A stretch of 64,000 nt of DNA. It comes from Ctenosaura bakeri (Eukaryota; Chordata; Lepidosauria; Squamata; Iguanidae). Where the stretch lies: positions 186,001 to 250,000 of the forward strand of contig CAOLHI010001237.1 in assembly GCA_948474755.1 (NCBI GenBank), written 5' to 3'. Made by a program: the position numbers and the translations under genes. Under the pieces are notes generated by a model. It was given only the letters and a program-made list of their open reading frames with translations. It was not told the origin of the DNA and ran no database searches. Every line of letters begins with the position of its first letter. Position 1 is the stretch's first letter. Below are positions 28,800 to 45,040 of the stretch, piece by piece.

Positions 28800-29001
28800 G
28801 GCCATTTTTGCACTACACTGTTATAGTGCTATTATTCCAGTTTCGACATCCTATGGATTCCTGGGGTTTGCAGTTTGGGGAGGGGCATTTAGAATTCTCA
28901 GCCAGAGAGCTCTTAGGCATCACGAAACTACAAACCCCAGAATTCCACAGGATGTTGAAAGTCAAGCAATAGCAATATAACAATGCAGTGTGAAAATGGT
29001 C
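28800..29001. mobile_element. Foldback MITE, type 1
   Basis: GGCCATTTTTGCACTACACTG at the left, GCAGTGTGAAAATGG at the right, AACTACAAACCCCAGAATTCC in the right arm. Confidence 0.85.
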
Positions 29002-29336
29002 TCTACCTCGAATCATGAACAGACTTTGGAAACTGTGTAGTTTTCAAAGACTTTCTCAATAGCATGAAGAAAGTTGCTGAAATTACTCATTGCTACCTTT
29101 GAGAAGAAACTAAATAAAGAATTATGTTCCTATAGAATGGAATTCCATTCTTCCCTCACTCAAGCTTTATGGCACTGTCTACTGCAGATGCACTTCTGCA
29201 ACATAAGAGGCAAACTTTATGTTTTTCCAGCCCTTCTTCAACATCTTCCCAGCGCCCACGCTGCTAAAAAGGTCCTCTTCGGCTGAGGTGGGCAACCATG
29301 GAAGACCAGGGGCCTCATTAGCTCTCAAGAAACCTT

Positions 29337-29769
29337 GGCCCTTTTCGCACACAGTTTCTGTTGCGAGAGGGCCCCTTGAGCGTCGCGTGAATGGGAGCGT
29401 CGGTCCGTACGACGCACTCCTATTCACGCGATGCTCACAAGCCTAAAGCAGGATGTGCGCACATTTTATTATTTTCGGCTGGGAGCCAAAAATACTACGC
29501 GATCGCGCAATGCTCCTGAGGCCCTCGCACACTTACCTGCCCTGCGGTGCGTCGGATGAGCGGGCCGGTCACGCTTCCTCCCCCAGTGCAGCCTACAGCT
29601 CCCAGACTGCGCTGCAGAAGGAAGGGGCGGGGTGCTAGCACGATGGTCGCGCTACCAGGAAGCAAGCTGCGGGACGAAGGAGTGGGGAAGCAGCAGCGTT
29701 CCAACTGAGGCTTTTCGCGTGAGACGCCCCCCCCCAACCACGCAAACGGGTAACGTGAAAAAAGCCTTC
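29337..29769. mobile_element. GC-rich foldback element, type 2
   Basis: Left end GGCCCTTTTCGCACACAG; right end ACGTGAAAAAAGCC. The interior repeats the GGAGCG and CGTACGACGCACTCC pattern of 21425-22200. Confidence 0.7.
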
Positions 29770-29839
29770 TTGGATCGCTGCCCCGCCCACTACATCTTCT
29801 TCCTCACGCACAAAAACAGTTGCTCTCAAATGACCCCAA

Positions 29840-30250
29840 ACTGTCTCTAGGGGACATGAAGGGTATTTTCACCATGTTTTGGGACCTTCCTGACCCATTT
29901 TAGGTCTAAGAAGAACCTTTTTAAACCACAAGAAGTGATTGGAAGTCACTTCTTATTTCAAAAAGATGTCTCCTGGGCCTAAATTGATCTAAGGGGACCC
30001 TAAGATGTGATAGAAAAGCCCAGAGAGGGCATATGATAGCATTTGGGGTTAAAATTTTTTTTAAAAAAAATTCACAAAAAATTGTTTTGCTCCCTGGAGA
30101 GCCCAGGGACCTCTAAACATGGTAAAAATGCCCTTTACACCCTAAGAGGTCATTTTGTTGCATTTAGGATTTTTTTTTAAAGTATTCCTCTGGGTGCTGG
30201 AGGCCCTGGGGGCCACAAAAAGGTCTGAGGCCTACATGTGGCTCATAGGC
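29840..30250 (+). repeat. Unclassified repeat with CTCTAAACATGG
   Basis: GAGAGCCCAGGGACCTCTAA, ACATGGTAAAAATGCCC and CCCTAAGAGGTCATTT recur inverted at 40440-40580. Intron 7 of copy C. No coding potential seen. Confidence 0.5.
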
Positions 30251-31319
30251 TGTACTTGAACCACCCTGTGCTACATAGAGGGCAAGGAGGAAAAGCAGAG
30301 GCTGTGTGGGTATAAAAAGACGAAAAGGAGCTTCTTTGTTAACTGAATATGCCTATACTACTCTGGAAAGCTCCATGATTTTCCCTTTGGCATCATTTGG
30401 CTTCAGCCCTCTTCCAGTACAATATTTCCCTAATGCTCCAGGAACTACCATAAACAGTAAGCCTAAGGGATATTAATGCCATCCTAGTATCAGGGGGAGA
30501 TCTAGGTTGTGCCGCAAGCCAACACATGATTGAATGAAGGATTCCAAAGAGGACTACTTGGGTTATAGGCTATACATATATTGGAAAGACAGGCAGGATT
30601 TCCTGTGTCCATAGCTGGTTATTATCCTTGTAGCACTTCCTAAGCTGGAAAGCCTTTATTTGTTGCCTTTACAACAACCCTGCAAGGTAGTTCCCTAGCA
30701 GAAAACCCAGAGTATTTTTAGATAAGTCTTCTATTTGCCTTCTCCAGCTTGGTGACCTCCAGATGTCTCAGACTATAACTCCCACCATTCCAGCCAGTAT
30801 GGCCCACACACTACTAATTTTATAGTCAGTGTATGTAATTGAATGACACCCTGATTCATTTGTACCCCTTTTGTAGTTTCCCATCATTTGTTTTTTTACT
30901 TTCCAAAGAAAATCCATTGAGAAGGGCAATACAGAATTACTCCTTTTGTCTATTGAACGGTAGCCCTAAGAGCCCTGGAAGCATCCCAACTCCCATTTTG
31001 TAAAGAACTAAAACTGAAAGAAAGAGAGATTGAGAGAGAGAGAGAAAGTTGCTCAAGGCCAAACAATGACTCCCTGTCAGAGGAGGAACCAGAATCATTG
31101 TCAGAGCTGCATATCCCAAGTTGTCTTCCAAGAAAATTCTGGGGCTGTTTGGAAGATACTCAGTGTGGCACTTAACTGAATGCTGCTAACGGTCCTATAA
31201 CTGTAGCTATATTTTGCAAAGAAGGGGACCATACATTGAAGGCCAAGCTACATATGCCATTAACCATGCTTGGTACCTGGTTTGGCTGGCATGCTTCTTC
31301 TTCTTTTTTTTAACGTGTA

Positions 31320-31557
31320 AACAGAGAGCAGTGTGGTATAGTTGTTTTTAGCACCAGAGACTCTGGTGACCAGAGTTCAAATCCCTGCTCAGTCATGGAA
31401 ACCCATTGGGTGGCCATGGGCAAGTCACACTCTCTCAGACTCAGAGGGAGGTAAAGGCAAACCACCTCTGAACAAACTGTGTCAAGAAAAGCCCATAATA
31501 GGTTTGCTTTGAGATTGCCATAAACTGGAAATGACTTAAAGACTTACAACAATCTAT
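31320..31557 (+). mobile_element. tRNA-derived SINE
   Basis: GAGCAGTGTGGTATAGTTG and CCAGAGTTCAAATCCCTGC (B box), CATTGGGTGGCC, tail GACTTAAAGACTTACAACAA. Intron 7 of copy C. Confidence 0.8.
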
Positions 31558-32163
31558 AAGTAGCAACTGTTGGGGACTTTATCAGGGTTCAGACCACGGC
31601 CTGCAAGGAAGGCTGACTTGCCTCCCATGCTGTGTAGGAAGCTCTCGGGCTTCCTTAGGAGAAGCATCCCTCCATCTGCAAAAGGAAAAAAAGGATCCTT
31701 CTTTTAATACTTGCTATATATGTGTGTACATAAGTTATGTTTCAGATTACAACTCTCGCCAGAATCCCCCAACCATCCTGATCTGTTACAGTCCAAAAAA
31801 GTACCTTTCCTACATTCTAGTTTGTGCTTATATGTATAGACATGCACTCATAGCTGCCCAGTTAATCAAAGCCTAGTTTTTAGGCAGTTAACTTTTGAGT
31901 TAGTTAATGTAACAGATGAATACACTGAAAGTTGTCATTCTCTTAGATTGTTGAGGTTTTCTTTCTCTGGATTGTTTTCCTGCAGGCATTGTTGGAGACT
32001 GGAAAGAGCACTTCACAGTGGCCCAAAGTGAACACCTGGATGACATCTGTGCCCAGTTACTTGCTGGCAGCGGTCTAACATTTCGCACACAGTTATAAAC
32101 GCACCTCTGGGGCTCTCAGCTTTCCTGACAATACACATGAGAATGCTGACTTTAACTGAATTT

Positions 32164-32271
32164 AATAAAATAAGACAGGAAGCCATAGCAGGACTCTGTT
32201 GAACCAAAGTGTATGTGTAGACCTTTATTTGTCCTTCAAGGTCTTTGTAGTTGCCAATGAATTCCAATAAA
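32164..32271 (+). terminator. Two poly(A) signals of copy C
   Basis: AATAAA at 32164-32169 and again at 32266-32271, 66 and 168 nt after the stop. Confidence 0.65.
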
Positions 32272-33431
32272 GTGAATAGATTTGTTCCTTCTTGCTTTCT
32301 CTTTAGGATTTCCATTTTTATAATAACAATAATTGACAAAATCAATTGAGTGGTAAGGATGAATTCACCCAAACATTGCAGGGTTCCCAGTTATGAAGAA
32401 AGTCTACATCAATACAAATGCACCAAAATTGGTAGTGGAAGTTGGGAAAAGAAGCAACTATTCTTGCACAAGCCACTGTACCTCTATAGGGGCAGCAGAG
32501 TTAGAGAGAGGTTGTTAGAATTCCTTCTTGTTTTGTTGGTTTTTTCTTTGTCTACAGAGTGAGATACTCAAGTCTACCTTGAATTTGTCCCTCCTCTCCT
32601 CAGCAGTATTTCTCATGCTGCCATCTGTCCATAGTCAGTAGACCCTGTTCTCTTTGATATGTCAGACATGTAATTTCTTTAATAATAATTCCTATAAAAT
32701 GGTTTTTGTTATTGATTACAAGCTGTCAGTTTCCACACAGATGGTGGATTTGCCACTCCACTGGCACGGTAGCCTCTAGCCACTACTGATAATGACTTGA
32801 ACTCAACAGTCCACATCTGAACAAGGCTGCAGATTCTTCAGGTGTGAGTAAGTATGGGAGATTCAATCTGAATTCCCTTTACAAGTATTCTTTGATTGTC
32901 TGAGGGAATTGGCTTAGGCCTTTCCCTTAACCTGAGGACTACCCACACTTTCCATTTGGCCCATGTGTAGGAGTCCAATGTAGGTACATGAGAATATACA
33001 CATGCCCCCCGAAGACACATACCTGTGGGAGCATCCACAGGGTGTGAGACAGCAGAATGGGGCTACCTGGTGCAACTCTTTCAGGTACTGAAAGAATATG
33101 TAAAGGTATAGAGGTATACCCCTCTATAGGGGTATAATTATATGAAGGGATTGTCATGTGACAAGTAGGCAAAAAGAGATGGAGGCATTGTTCAAAGGCA
33201 TAAAGTTTCTGGATGAATGCGTTATGTTACTGAATTGAGGCCATCAAGTCAGTCATTAAAAATATACAAGTCTCAAGTCGAGTCAGTGCATCATTTATGG
33301 TTGAGTTGGAGTCACTGAAGCGACTTAAGTTCAACTTGAATCCAAGTCTATTGACCTAAGCCTACTTCACTGATACTGAGACTACACATAGCCAGATCAA
33401 GCAATGGGCTAAGGAACTGAAGCCCCTAGAG

Positions 33432-33510
33432 CAGTGGTTCTCAAACTGTGAGATGGGACCCCAAGATAGGGTGTGATAATTACTGAAGGGGGAGGTGCAA
33501 GAAAAGTCAG
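33432..33510 (+). mobile_element. hAT-like terminal fragment
   Basis: CAGTGGTTCTCAAACTGTG then GGGACCCCAAGATAGGG, the usual form of Charlie-type ends. Between C and D. Confidence 0.55.
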
Positions 33511-33749
33511 CCTGCAAGTATAGCAAATGTGAAGAAGGGCAAGCCTCTGTATATGCGTGCACGCACACATGTATGCACATTGTTGAGTATTGGCTGGCAC
33601 TAGACACCTTTAGTATTTGTTAAGTAATGGTACTTCATGCATGTTTTTTTTTATCAAAAAAATGATTAATTTGCTTTTTTTGTCTGCTAGACCCTGAGTA
33701 AGTATAGTAGTATGGGCCTCATTGTTGCTCACCTTCTGCTTGCTAAGTT

Positions 33750-33768
33750 TGCTTGCTTGCTTGCTTGT
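33750..33768 (+). repeat. (GCTT)n microsatellite
   Basis: About five units. Confidence 0.8.
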
Positions 33769-34831
33769 GAGATACAATATAATCTCCCATGTTTCCCAAC
33801 AAAACTGTATCTAGAAGAAACCAGATGTCACTGTTAGTTTGCACTTCCAGGTTTTTTGGTCTATTTTTAGACAGTTTTAATATTTATAGCATGTGGGGAG
33901 GGTTGGAGAGTGTTTTGGTGCATAATGCTTCTCCAGGAAGCATGTTATGGGTGTTTCATATGGTTCCATTCAAATAATTTGGGGGTTGTGAGCTTTGAGG
34001 GCCTCAGGGAGGACTTGTGGGCAGCAAAAAGGGCTTTGGGGGATCACATGCAATCCATGGGCTACACTATTCCCACCCATGAATTAGAGTGTTTGGAAAT
34101 CCTCACATAGCTTTCTCCTGCAACATGCTGACTTGAAATGGTCGGAGTTCTAGTCCAATGTATCTGGAGGGCACCAGACAGGAGAAAGTGGCCCTGGCCA
34201 AATATGAGCTGTACCTGGATTTCCGCTGGATTTTGTCTGTGTGGATGTTTGTTGTTTGGATGCCAAGTGAGATCTGGAAAAAGGCTTCCCTTCTTAACCA
34301 TTTTCCAGCAACTTAGCAAAGGGCTGGCTCCTCTGTGTTACAAACACAGTTTCAAAAAGAGCCACATATAATCCAGGCCCTGACTTTTACAAATTCTGAA
34401 TGCTCCCTGGGGAGACAAGCAAGAACAGCTGGAGAAGACTGTAGCCAAACACAGGGGAAGCGAGAACCACAAGCCAAAGTTCTCCAGCCAATATTCCTTT
34501 TGTTTGCTATTGGCCCTGTTTCTCTGTCTCCTCCCCTACTACAATTTAACATAAGCAAAGATAAGCCCCCTGGGGATAGAGGTTAAATCCCCAGAGAAAT
34601 TCCGCTTCCCTTTGTTTGCCTGCAGTCCTCGTCCAGCATTGTCTACCCACCTTTAGAGGCAGAGGTCAGAACTCTCAATACGGCAAGTCCATCTGGATCC
34701 TTCTGATGCGTAGCCAGACTTTTACGTGAATTTAGAAGTACCTAATAGGAGCTGGAGCAAGACAACCACCCTCCCAGCCTTGGATTTTGGTTTCTCTTTT
34801 TTGACTGATTTCCTTCCAGAAGTAGAGCAGA

Positions 34832-38015
<3,184 letters not shown>

Positions 38016-38083
38016 CTGCCCTTATGTACCCTGCATTGAGACATCCAGGGAACACGCCTGGACTGATATTCTGACCTGTGCTT

Positions 38084-38102
38084 AATAAAAGAAGCCAATA
38101 AA
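38084..38102 (+). terminator. Paired poly(A) signals of copy D
   Basis: AATAAA at 38084-38089 and 38097-38102, about 70 nt after the stop. Confidence 0.7.
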
Positions 38103-39059
38103 TCTCATGTAAGAGTGACCAAGCAAAATTTTGCATACAGTTTGTGAGGCGGTGGCATCCCTTCATTTTCTGTTTAGTTGGATCATGTAACATTTTATAA
38201 ATGTCATTTTATAAAAGAAAGTGTTTTCTTGCTGCTTCTTTCCTATGTGATGTGAGAAAAAGAACCTTTTTCATTTTTTAAAAATATAAAATATTGATTC
38301 CACTGTATTCAAAGGAGCTTTAGGGCATCTAGTACATTTTTCCCCTCCTTCTTTTATCTTCTCAACTGTGTGAGGAAGTTTAGCTTGAGAGAGTGGGGAG
38401 AGAGAGAGTTGTGAATCGAACAGAAAACAAAGATTTTCCCTCAAACTCTGTTTTACACACTTCTACAAGCACTGCTTTTAACAAAACAGGGGAGTGCAAC
38501 TAAAGAATGTTCTCCAAGCTTTGAATGAGAAAAATCAAACTTAGAAGAGGGGAATGATGATCAAGATCCTCCTCTTGGGTTTAATAAGAAGAGAAAATGG
38601 AGACAAGATTGAGCAGGGAAGGAAGAAGATGTTATGTCAAGAATTTTAATGGGGAGAGAGAAGAGAAAAAAGGATGGAAAAGAATGAAAGAAAGAGGAGT
38701 GAAATCAAGAATTAAAAGAGAAAGCAAACAAGAGCTGAAGAAAAAAGAAAGTTACACCAGGTAGGTATAACCTGGATATATCTCTGGCTGAGAAAAGAAA
38801 TTGTATTGCACTTATACCATTTAGAGGGTGAGGAATTGGGAATGAGCTGGGGAATATTATAATGAGTTAGGAAAGCAGCAATAGCATATTCAGTGACTCT
38901 TCAGTTAGCAAATACTAAAAGAACATCTTATTTTGTTGAATAGACTACTCCTTTCTATTGAGCTCTGTTCTGAGAAACTTCAGAGAGAAAGGAGGGAGGT
39001 GAGAAGGTGGCTAGAGGGACCCCTTGGGGAGCCTACCATGGCTGTTCCAAAGCAATCTG
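38103..39059. other. Intergenic stretch after copy D
   Basis: Purine-rich GAGAGA and GAAAGAAA runs near 38390-38760. No gene or element recognised. Confidence 0.5.
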
Positions 39060-39325
39060 AAGCAGCAGGGATCACTAGCAGACATTCATACCTCCAGCAT
39101 TTCAGAGATGAAACAAGGACACTTGAGGCCAAGCAACATCAGGGGGCAGTCAAGATGGCAAAAATTATCAACAAGGAAGAATACACAAGCTAGGAGCAGC
39201 TGCAGCAGTATAGTTTTGCCTGAGCTTACTGGGAAGGGCAAGATTCCACTCCCTCCTCTATCTTCCCCCAGCCCCCGTGCTGAGTTAATTGAGTGCAAAC
39301 TACTTTGGCACGTTGAACTCGGTTT
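39060..39325 (+). repeat. Unclassified interspersed repeat, copy 2
   Basis: CATACCTCCAGCATTTCAG, CAAGATGGCAAAAATTATC, GGGAAGGGCAAGATTCC, GAGTTAATTGAGTGCAAACT. Between D and E. Confidence 0.7.
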
Positions 39326-39840
39326 GCACCATTGCATGTCAGCTGAAGACAAAGGAGGAGAAAGAAACTGGGACATTTTAAAGGCACCTGTAAAAGCGGG
39401 ACAACAGAGGATTAATTGGGACTGTCGCTGCCCAGTCAGGACAATTAGAAGATATACATGCACATTTTAGAACAAAAGCTTTTTGAGGTCATGCTCTCAC
39501 CTTGAAGTCCTGGTTCTAACACCTGGGAATCCTTCCCATGTCTTTACACTCCTACTTTCTGAAATTCTTTCAAGTCCTGAACTGTTCCAAAAGAGGGTTT
39601 CTTCCAAATATAAAATGCTGGGCAAGAGAAAGGGGAGAGGAATGCCTTTTTTAAATGTCAAATGATCATCCTAGACAGCCATTCTTGGTCTCCCCTTAGA
39701 CACTGCTCTCACCATACATTATAGGAGGCCAAACAAACAAAACAAAGCAAAACACCATCTCAGTCTCAATTTCATTAAGTTTCTCCAGTTTCCATTCACT
39801 TTCCATTCCTGTTCCTATCTCTTATTAGGTTACAAGACTT

Positions 39841-40035
39841 TGAACCTTTCTGCACTTACAGTGTTATCATTCCACTTTCAACATCGTGTGCAATTCTGGG
39901 GTTTGTCGTTTACTGAGGACAAAGAGCTGTTTGGCTGAGAATTCTAAATGCCCCCCCAAACTGCAAACCCCAGGATTCCACAGAATGTTGAAAGTGGAAT
40001 AATAGCACTATAACAGTGTGGTGCAGAAATGGCCT
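39841..40035. mobile_element. Foldback MITE, type 1
   Basis: CTTTCTGCACTTACAGTG at the left, CAGTGTGGTGCAGAAATGGCC at the right, arms with CCACTTTCAACATC. TTT is on both flanks. Confidence 0.85.
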
Positions 40036-40079
40036 TTATTTTTTCTCTCTCGCTAAAATTCATGTAGGTATTAAACTAA

Positions 40080-40285
40080 CTGAGAGCCAGCATAGTGTAG
40101 TGGCTTGAACATTGGACTATGACCCTGGAGACCAGGATTCAGTTCCCAGCTCAGCCACAGAAACCCACTGGGTGATCTTGGGTGTATCACACACTCTCAG
40201 CCCCAGAAAACCCCATGACAGGTTCACCTTAGAGTTGTCATAAGTCAGAAATGATTTGAAGACACACAACAACAATAACAACAAA
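40080..40285 (+). mobile_element. tRNA-derived SINE, full length
   Basis: GAGAGCCAGCATAGTGTAGTGG with an A box, GGAGACCAGGATTCAGTTCC with a B box, then CCACTGGGTGATCTTGG, CATAAGTCAGAAATG and an ACAACAACAA tail. Confidence 0.85.
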
Positions 40286-40439
40286 CTGATTTGTCATAAG
40301 ACACGCATTCATTTTCACTCGTTAACCAAATCCACTGCTAAGAGTTTATGAGAGGGAAGGCCCATTGGTCTCTCATGTAATCTTGTAGGGATGTATCCCG
40401 CACAATACCTCCCAATGTTGTAAAACTTTGTTTACGCTT

Positions 40440-40580
40440 AAAGGCCCCTTATGTCCCATAAGTGTCAAAGGTGGCATTTTTTCCATGTTTAGGGGCCTCC
40501 TGGGGCTCTTTGAGGTCCAAGAGAGTCCTCCCCACAACATTTGGTTTATTTCCTGGAGAGAAAAAAAGGCTGTCTTGGAC
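40440..40580 (-). repeat. Unclassified repeat, inverted copy
   Basis: CAAAGGTGGCATTTTTTCCA, TGTTTAGGGGCCTCC and TGGGGCTCTTTGAGG are the inverse of the block at 29840-30250. Confidence 0.5.
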
Positions 40581-40759
40581 TAAAAGAGCTCAGGGAGATG
40601 ACAAAACAGTGAAACTGTGTGCCCCTTCATCTTAAAAACATTACTTTTTCCAAAAATAAAATAAAAAATGTGGATGCTGGAGTCCATAAAAACAACCTGG
40701 GCACATGTGGCGTGCAGTCCACATTTTCCCGAGTCCTGTGGTTCTGGGCATTTTTGGAA

Positions 40760-41540
40760 CTTTTTAAAAATATATATATGAATTTATTAATGTAAAATAT
40801 CTTACAAAACAAAAAATTATACACACCATATCTTAATAGTATACCCAACATTTAACAAATCAGTCGTATACATACATTTCCTTCTTTTTTGTCCCCTCCC
40901 CCTTTCATCCCCCACTCACCCAGGGAACGGTGTAGCTTATTAGTTTCCTTTTTGTTTCATGTGGAAAATCATCTTAACTGTTCCCTTTACTTTCTCATAC
41001 CCCTCCCTTTCCTGAATAAACTCAATCATTAATCTCCAATTACTAAACCAGACCTCCTCTTTCCTTTGACCAAAAGATATCCTTCTTTTTTCCATTATAC
41101 AATCAGCATAATATATTCCGATATGTACTGCACCCATTCATTACGATTCCATCTTTCTTTTTCTTTCCATCCATATGCAATTACTGCTTGTGCTGCTATA
41201 ATTGTTTAATTAAATATTTTTGTTCCTTCTTTAATCCTATATTTCTAATATTACAAGTTATACATATTTCTTTATCTAATTGAATTTCTTCCCCAATTAT
41301 TTTATGTATTTCTTGTTCTATTTCCTTCCAAAAACTTTGCAGCTTGGCACACTCCTACCACATATGAATATATGTTCCTTTACTCCCACACCCATGCGAA
41401 CAGGCAGGTGATACATTTTTAATAATATAACTGTTGCGTTCTATACCATCTTGCTATGACACTCATCTGTTGTTCTCTAACCTTGTTATTTTTGATAATT
41501 TTGATTTCCTGTAACCATTGTTCCATTTGACTGTAAACAT
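40760..41540 (-). mobile_element. L1 LINE fragment, ORF2 C-terminus and 3' end
   Basis: On the reverse strand one frame reads CGSKGTYIHMW, then stop, ECAKLQSFWKEIEQEI and HKIIGEEI. This is the Cys-rich HMWWxC...FW block of L1 ORF2, with TAG in place of the second Trp. A RWYRTQQLYY-like stretch precedes it. Between D and E. Confidence 0.75.
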
Positions 41541-42339
41541 GAGAAGGATAGGTCAACTCAAAACTTTCTCCAGGTAAGACTGAGTCATTTGTCAGGCAAA
41601 TACACACCATTCCTGGGGATAATAGGCATAAATAGAAGCTGGAATTTTCAAGGGAATCCAACGGTGAGGAGCTCAACAGGACACTGATTGACAGATAGCC
41701 ATCCCTTATACACTTGGATTCCTTCCTCTTCCCTCACAGCACCCACAATAGACAGCTGTTACAACATCCATCATGTCTTTGTCAATCAAAGTACTAAGCC
41801 CATCAACATGTGAAAGACCCATTGTCCACAACAGGTTCCCTTTGTCTTGCATCTGGAACCTTCACTACCACAGGCTATTTTCAGGGTACAAATACCCCTG
41901 ATTTTTAGGATGCCCATTGCAGTCTCTTGAAGGTCTACCTGTCACTCTGTCTGTCTAGCTCCTGAATAAGAACTGTCCTTAGGTCCTACCTAAGCCAAAA
42001 TGCATTTCTACTCTTCACCACTCTTCTGGACTGGTAATTATAAATCCCCTCAAACCCCTCAGCCTCTCTATAATTTTTCCTCCCTTTCTCTTTCAGCCAG
42101 CTCTTGTGTGAATGTGTCATTGTGTGTATCTTGCATGCATGCATGAGTGAATTCTCCTCAATAAAACACATTTTTAGCTTACTTCTGAATCTCTGGCTGG
42201 TTCTTTTCCTGCGTGTGCCCGTAAATGCTGGTAGGAAAGACCTCACTAACTTGCCCCCCTCTTGCAGCCTCCTGATTTTGAGCTAATTAATTCCCCAAGG
42301 AGGTATTTGGCATTGCAGAGTGGCCCTTGTGGCACCTAC

Positions 42340-42505
42340 ATTTCGGGGTAACACCATTGCTGCCTCCTATGGAATCCAGGGGTTTGTTGTTTGGTGAGAC
42401 ACTAGAGCTTTTTAGCTGAGAATTCTAAATTCCTCTCCCTAAACTGCACATCCCAGGATTCCATAGGGTGTTGCCAAGTTCATTAAAGTTCTGTGCTGTA
42501 ATTGG
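42340..42505. mobile_element. Diverged foldback MITE related to type 1
   Basis: CCTATGGAATCCAGGGGTTTG facing CCCAGGATTCCATAGG, with the GCTGAGAATTCTAAA spacer seen in other type-1 copies. Confidence 0.65.
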
Positions 42506-42655
42506 GGTGTGATGCAAAAAGAACCAAGTACTTCAGCCATAGAAGTGAGTCCACCTTGAAGAAACACAGTGCAGAAAAAGGAGAGGCATATAATAAAGAA
42601 GGGAGGGGGTGATTGCCTTACATGCTGTATGTCACAATACAGGTTTCCCCCACTT

Positions 42656-43127
42656 AGCCCCTTTTTGCACAAGGGAGATACATCACTGTAGCGTTGTTGT
42701 GTTGTGAATACATCTGCACGTCAAACCAGTTTAATGTCGTTCTGTTGTAGTTTTTTCTGCATGTGTTAAGCTCTTAGCGTGATTCACATCGTTGTGAAAC
42801 TGGTATAAGATAAAAACAGAAAAACTCCGATGCAAACCAACCATAATGGTGCCGCTGTGGTTTTTTCCCCTACACACGGAAGCATTACATCGATTCACAC
42901 CACAGAGGTGGGAGTTAAATTGACCAATCAGCAGCGGCAGAGTGGAGGAGGGAGAGAAATAGGAGTTCCAGGAGAATTGACGATGCGGAAGCTACAAATG
43001 AATTTCTCCACTTTACTTCGCCAGATACTGGAGGGTATGCAGATAGGAATCGGAGTAAGTTGGAGTAAAAAACACTGCTCATAAAACGCAGTGAAATACT
43101 CCTCCACTCTAGTGTGGAAATGACAGT
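42656..43127. mobile_element. Possible foldback element
   Basis: GCCCCTTTTTGCACA at the left and TGTGGAAATGAC at the right resemble the other termini. The interior has no match in the window. Confidence 0.4.
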
Positions 43128-43129
43128 TG

Positions 43130-43465
43130 AGGAACTGGAGCACTGTCAGAAAACAGAATTGGTTGAAAAATGGAACCCCTGTACTGTATTGTGGGGAGTA
43201 CGAATGACTTAGGGAGGCTCACTTAGGACCAACCACATGTGTGCAGCTTACAAGTCTCTCAGCCAGCTTGGCACCTTTCCCCCCTTCTCAGCTCATTTTG
43301 AAAGCAACACATGTGTGTGAGCAGTCCCTAGCAAGCCTCTTTTGGCAGGAAGAATTGATGAAAGAGCAGAACCCTCGTTGCACGAATGGATCTTTTCCTT
43401 AATATGTAAGCATTGATAGAGCAAGTCATCAGATAACAGGCTGTCAAAAAGTGGGAGCTTCCTGT
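43130..43465 (+). repeat. Unclassified repeat, copy 1
   Basis: CACTGTCAGAAAACAGAA, GGTTGAAAA, CAAGTCTCTCAGCCAGCTTG and GAAGAATTGATGAAA recur at 47860-48160. Confidence 0.6.
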
Positions 43466-44219
43466 TCTAGTGCCTATGCTGGCAATCCACACCACATTAC
43501 TGATCTGGAGTATGAAGGACATGCTGCTGTGTATGGTTTGCACTCAGAGAAGCTTTGTTACCTAAGGTGCATGTGTGAGCTTATATGGATGCTTATATGT
43601 ATACAATAAGTTGACAGACAACTTGAAGGTACATACATATGTGTACAATGCAGAGATACGTGATGAAGTTCAGACACTCATGCCGATCCCCATACACACT
43701 TCCATGAAAGTCAAAGGGTACAGGCAGCAACGTTAGCTGCCTGCATACACACACCCTAAAGACAGTGATATATAGCAGAATGTTCAATGTATTAGGATCA
43801 GTTGACACAGGGTGGATCCAAATTAGGTGTATGGTCCTCTTGCTATCAAATTAACCCATTTTTTTTTTAAAAAAATACTGTTTTGTTAATTGAGAGATAC
43901 CTGTGATAAACAATAACCATGAATTTGGAAATCTTGCTTGAGCCAGAAACTGGCCAACATTCTGAAAATTTGGCCAAATTTGGAAGAAGGAAGGTAGTCT
44001 TATGCAAATGATGATGGACACTGACATATCCAGGTGGGCTAAGAAGCAGGAGTACATAACACAAAAGGGAAATACACAACAAAAAAGAAAGAAGCAAAAG
44101 CTGTACTGAAATTTTTGAACCACGCTGTTCGGAACGTTTGTAAAAGTTGCTGTTTTTGAGAAAAGGTGGATTTGTCACTGGTCATTATTGGTTCTTGCAT
44201 ATGTCATATAAATAATATA

Positions 44220-45040
44220 AATATAAATAATTATTGGTTGTGAATTGATATCGATTTATGGTGACTCTACAGCTGAGAAATGTCCAAGCCACTCTATCAT
44301 TAACCGCCTTGCTCAGGTCATACAGATTCAGATCCATAGCTTCCTTGATTGAGTTTATCCATCTGTAATGTGGGCTTCCTCTTTTCCTAATGCCTGTTAT
44401 CTCATCAAGCATTATCATCTATTCCATGGCCCTTTTCGCATGGCATTTGCCATGCAAAAGGGCCTCCAGAGCATTGCGCAATTGTGAGGAGTGGTCCACA
44501 TGACGTCCTCACAATCGCGTGATGCTGCTGGGACCAGCAGATACTGATTGCGCACTATTTCATTTTCGTGTAGCCAAAAATGGTGCACGATCTTTTGTTG
44601 CTCCGAGGCCCCCCACACACTTACCGTGCATGCGGTGCCTCCAGAGATGAGGCCCTCGCGCTTCCTCCCCCAGTGCAGCCTGGGAAAATGCCCGGCTGCA
44701 CTGTGGAAGGAAGAGGCAGAGCCCTCACACTGCCTGCTGGCTAGCAGGCACCAACTGTGAAGACGGAGCAGAGGCTGCTCGCGTGATCCCTGCACCCCCA
44801 TGCCAGGAAGAGGTAAGGTGCAGAAAGGGCCTAAGACTCACCATTTTTTAGTGAGTCATGTCTTCTAACAATAGGGCCAAAATATGACAGCCTCAGTTTA
44901 GTCATTTTGACTTCTAGAGAGAGCTAAGGCTTGATTTGTTCTAGGACCCTTTCACTTGTCATTTTAACAATCCAGGGTATCCATGGAACTCTTCTCCAGA
45001 ATCACATTTCCAAGGAGTTGATTTTTTTCCAGTGAGATTT
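44220..45040 (-). mobile_element. BovB LINE fragment interrupted by a foldback element
   Basis: Reverse strand 45040-44833 carries KMTKLRLSYFG-like sequence and RRHDSL; 44427-44220 continues with IMLDEITGIRKRGSP and INSIKEAMDLNLYDLSKAV. The element at 44428-44832 lies between the two parts. Confidence 0.75.
44428..44832. mobile_element. GC-rich foldback element, type 2
   Basis: GGCCCTTTTCGCATGGC at the left, GCAGAAAGGGCC at the right. In copy F the homologous BovB stretch is uninterrupted (CTATTCTATGACTCATT near 55880). Confidence 0.8.

Noticed and set aside
40080..40160. tRNA gene
   Set aside because: A- and B-box-like strings are present but no cloverleaf forms, and the sequence is a repeated SINE with several copies in the window.
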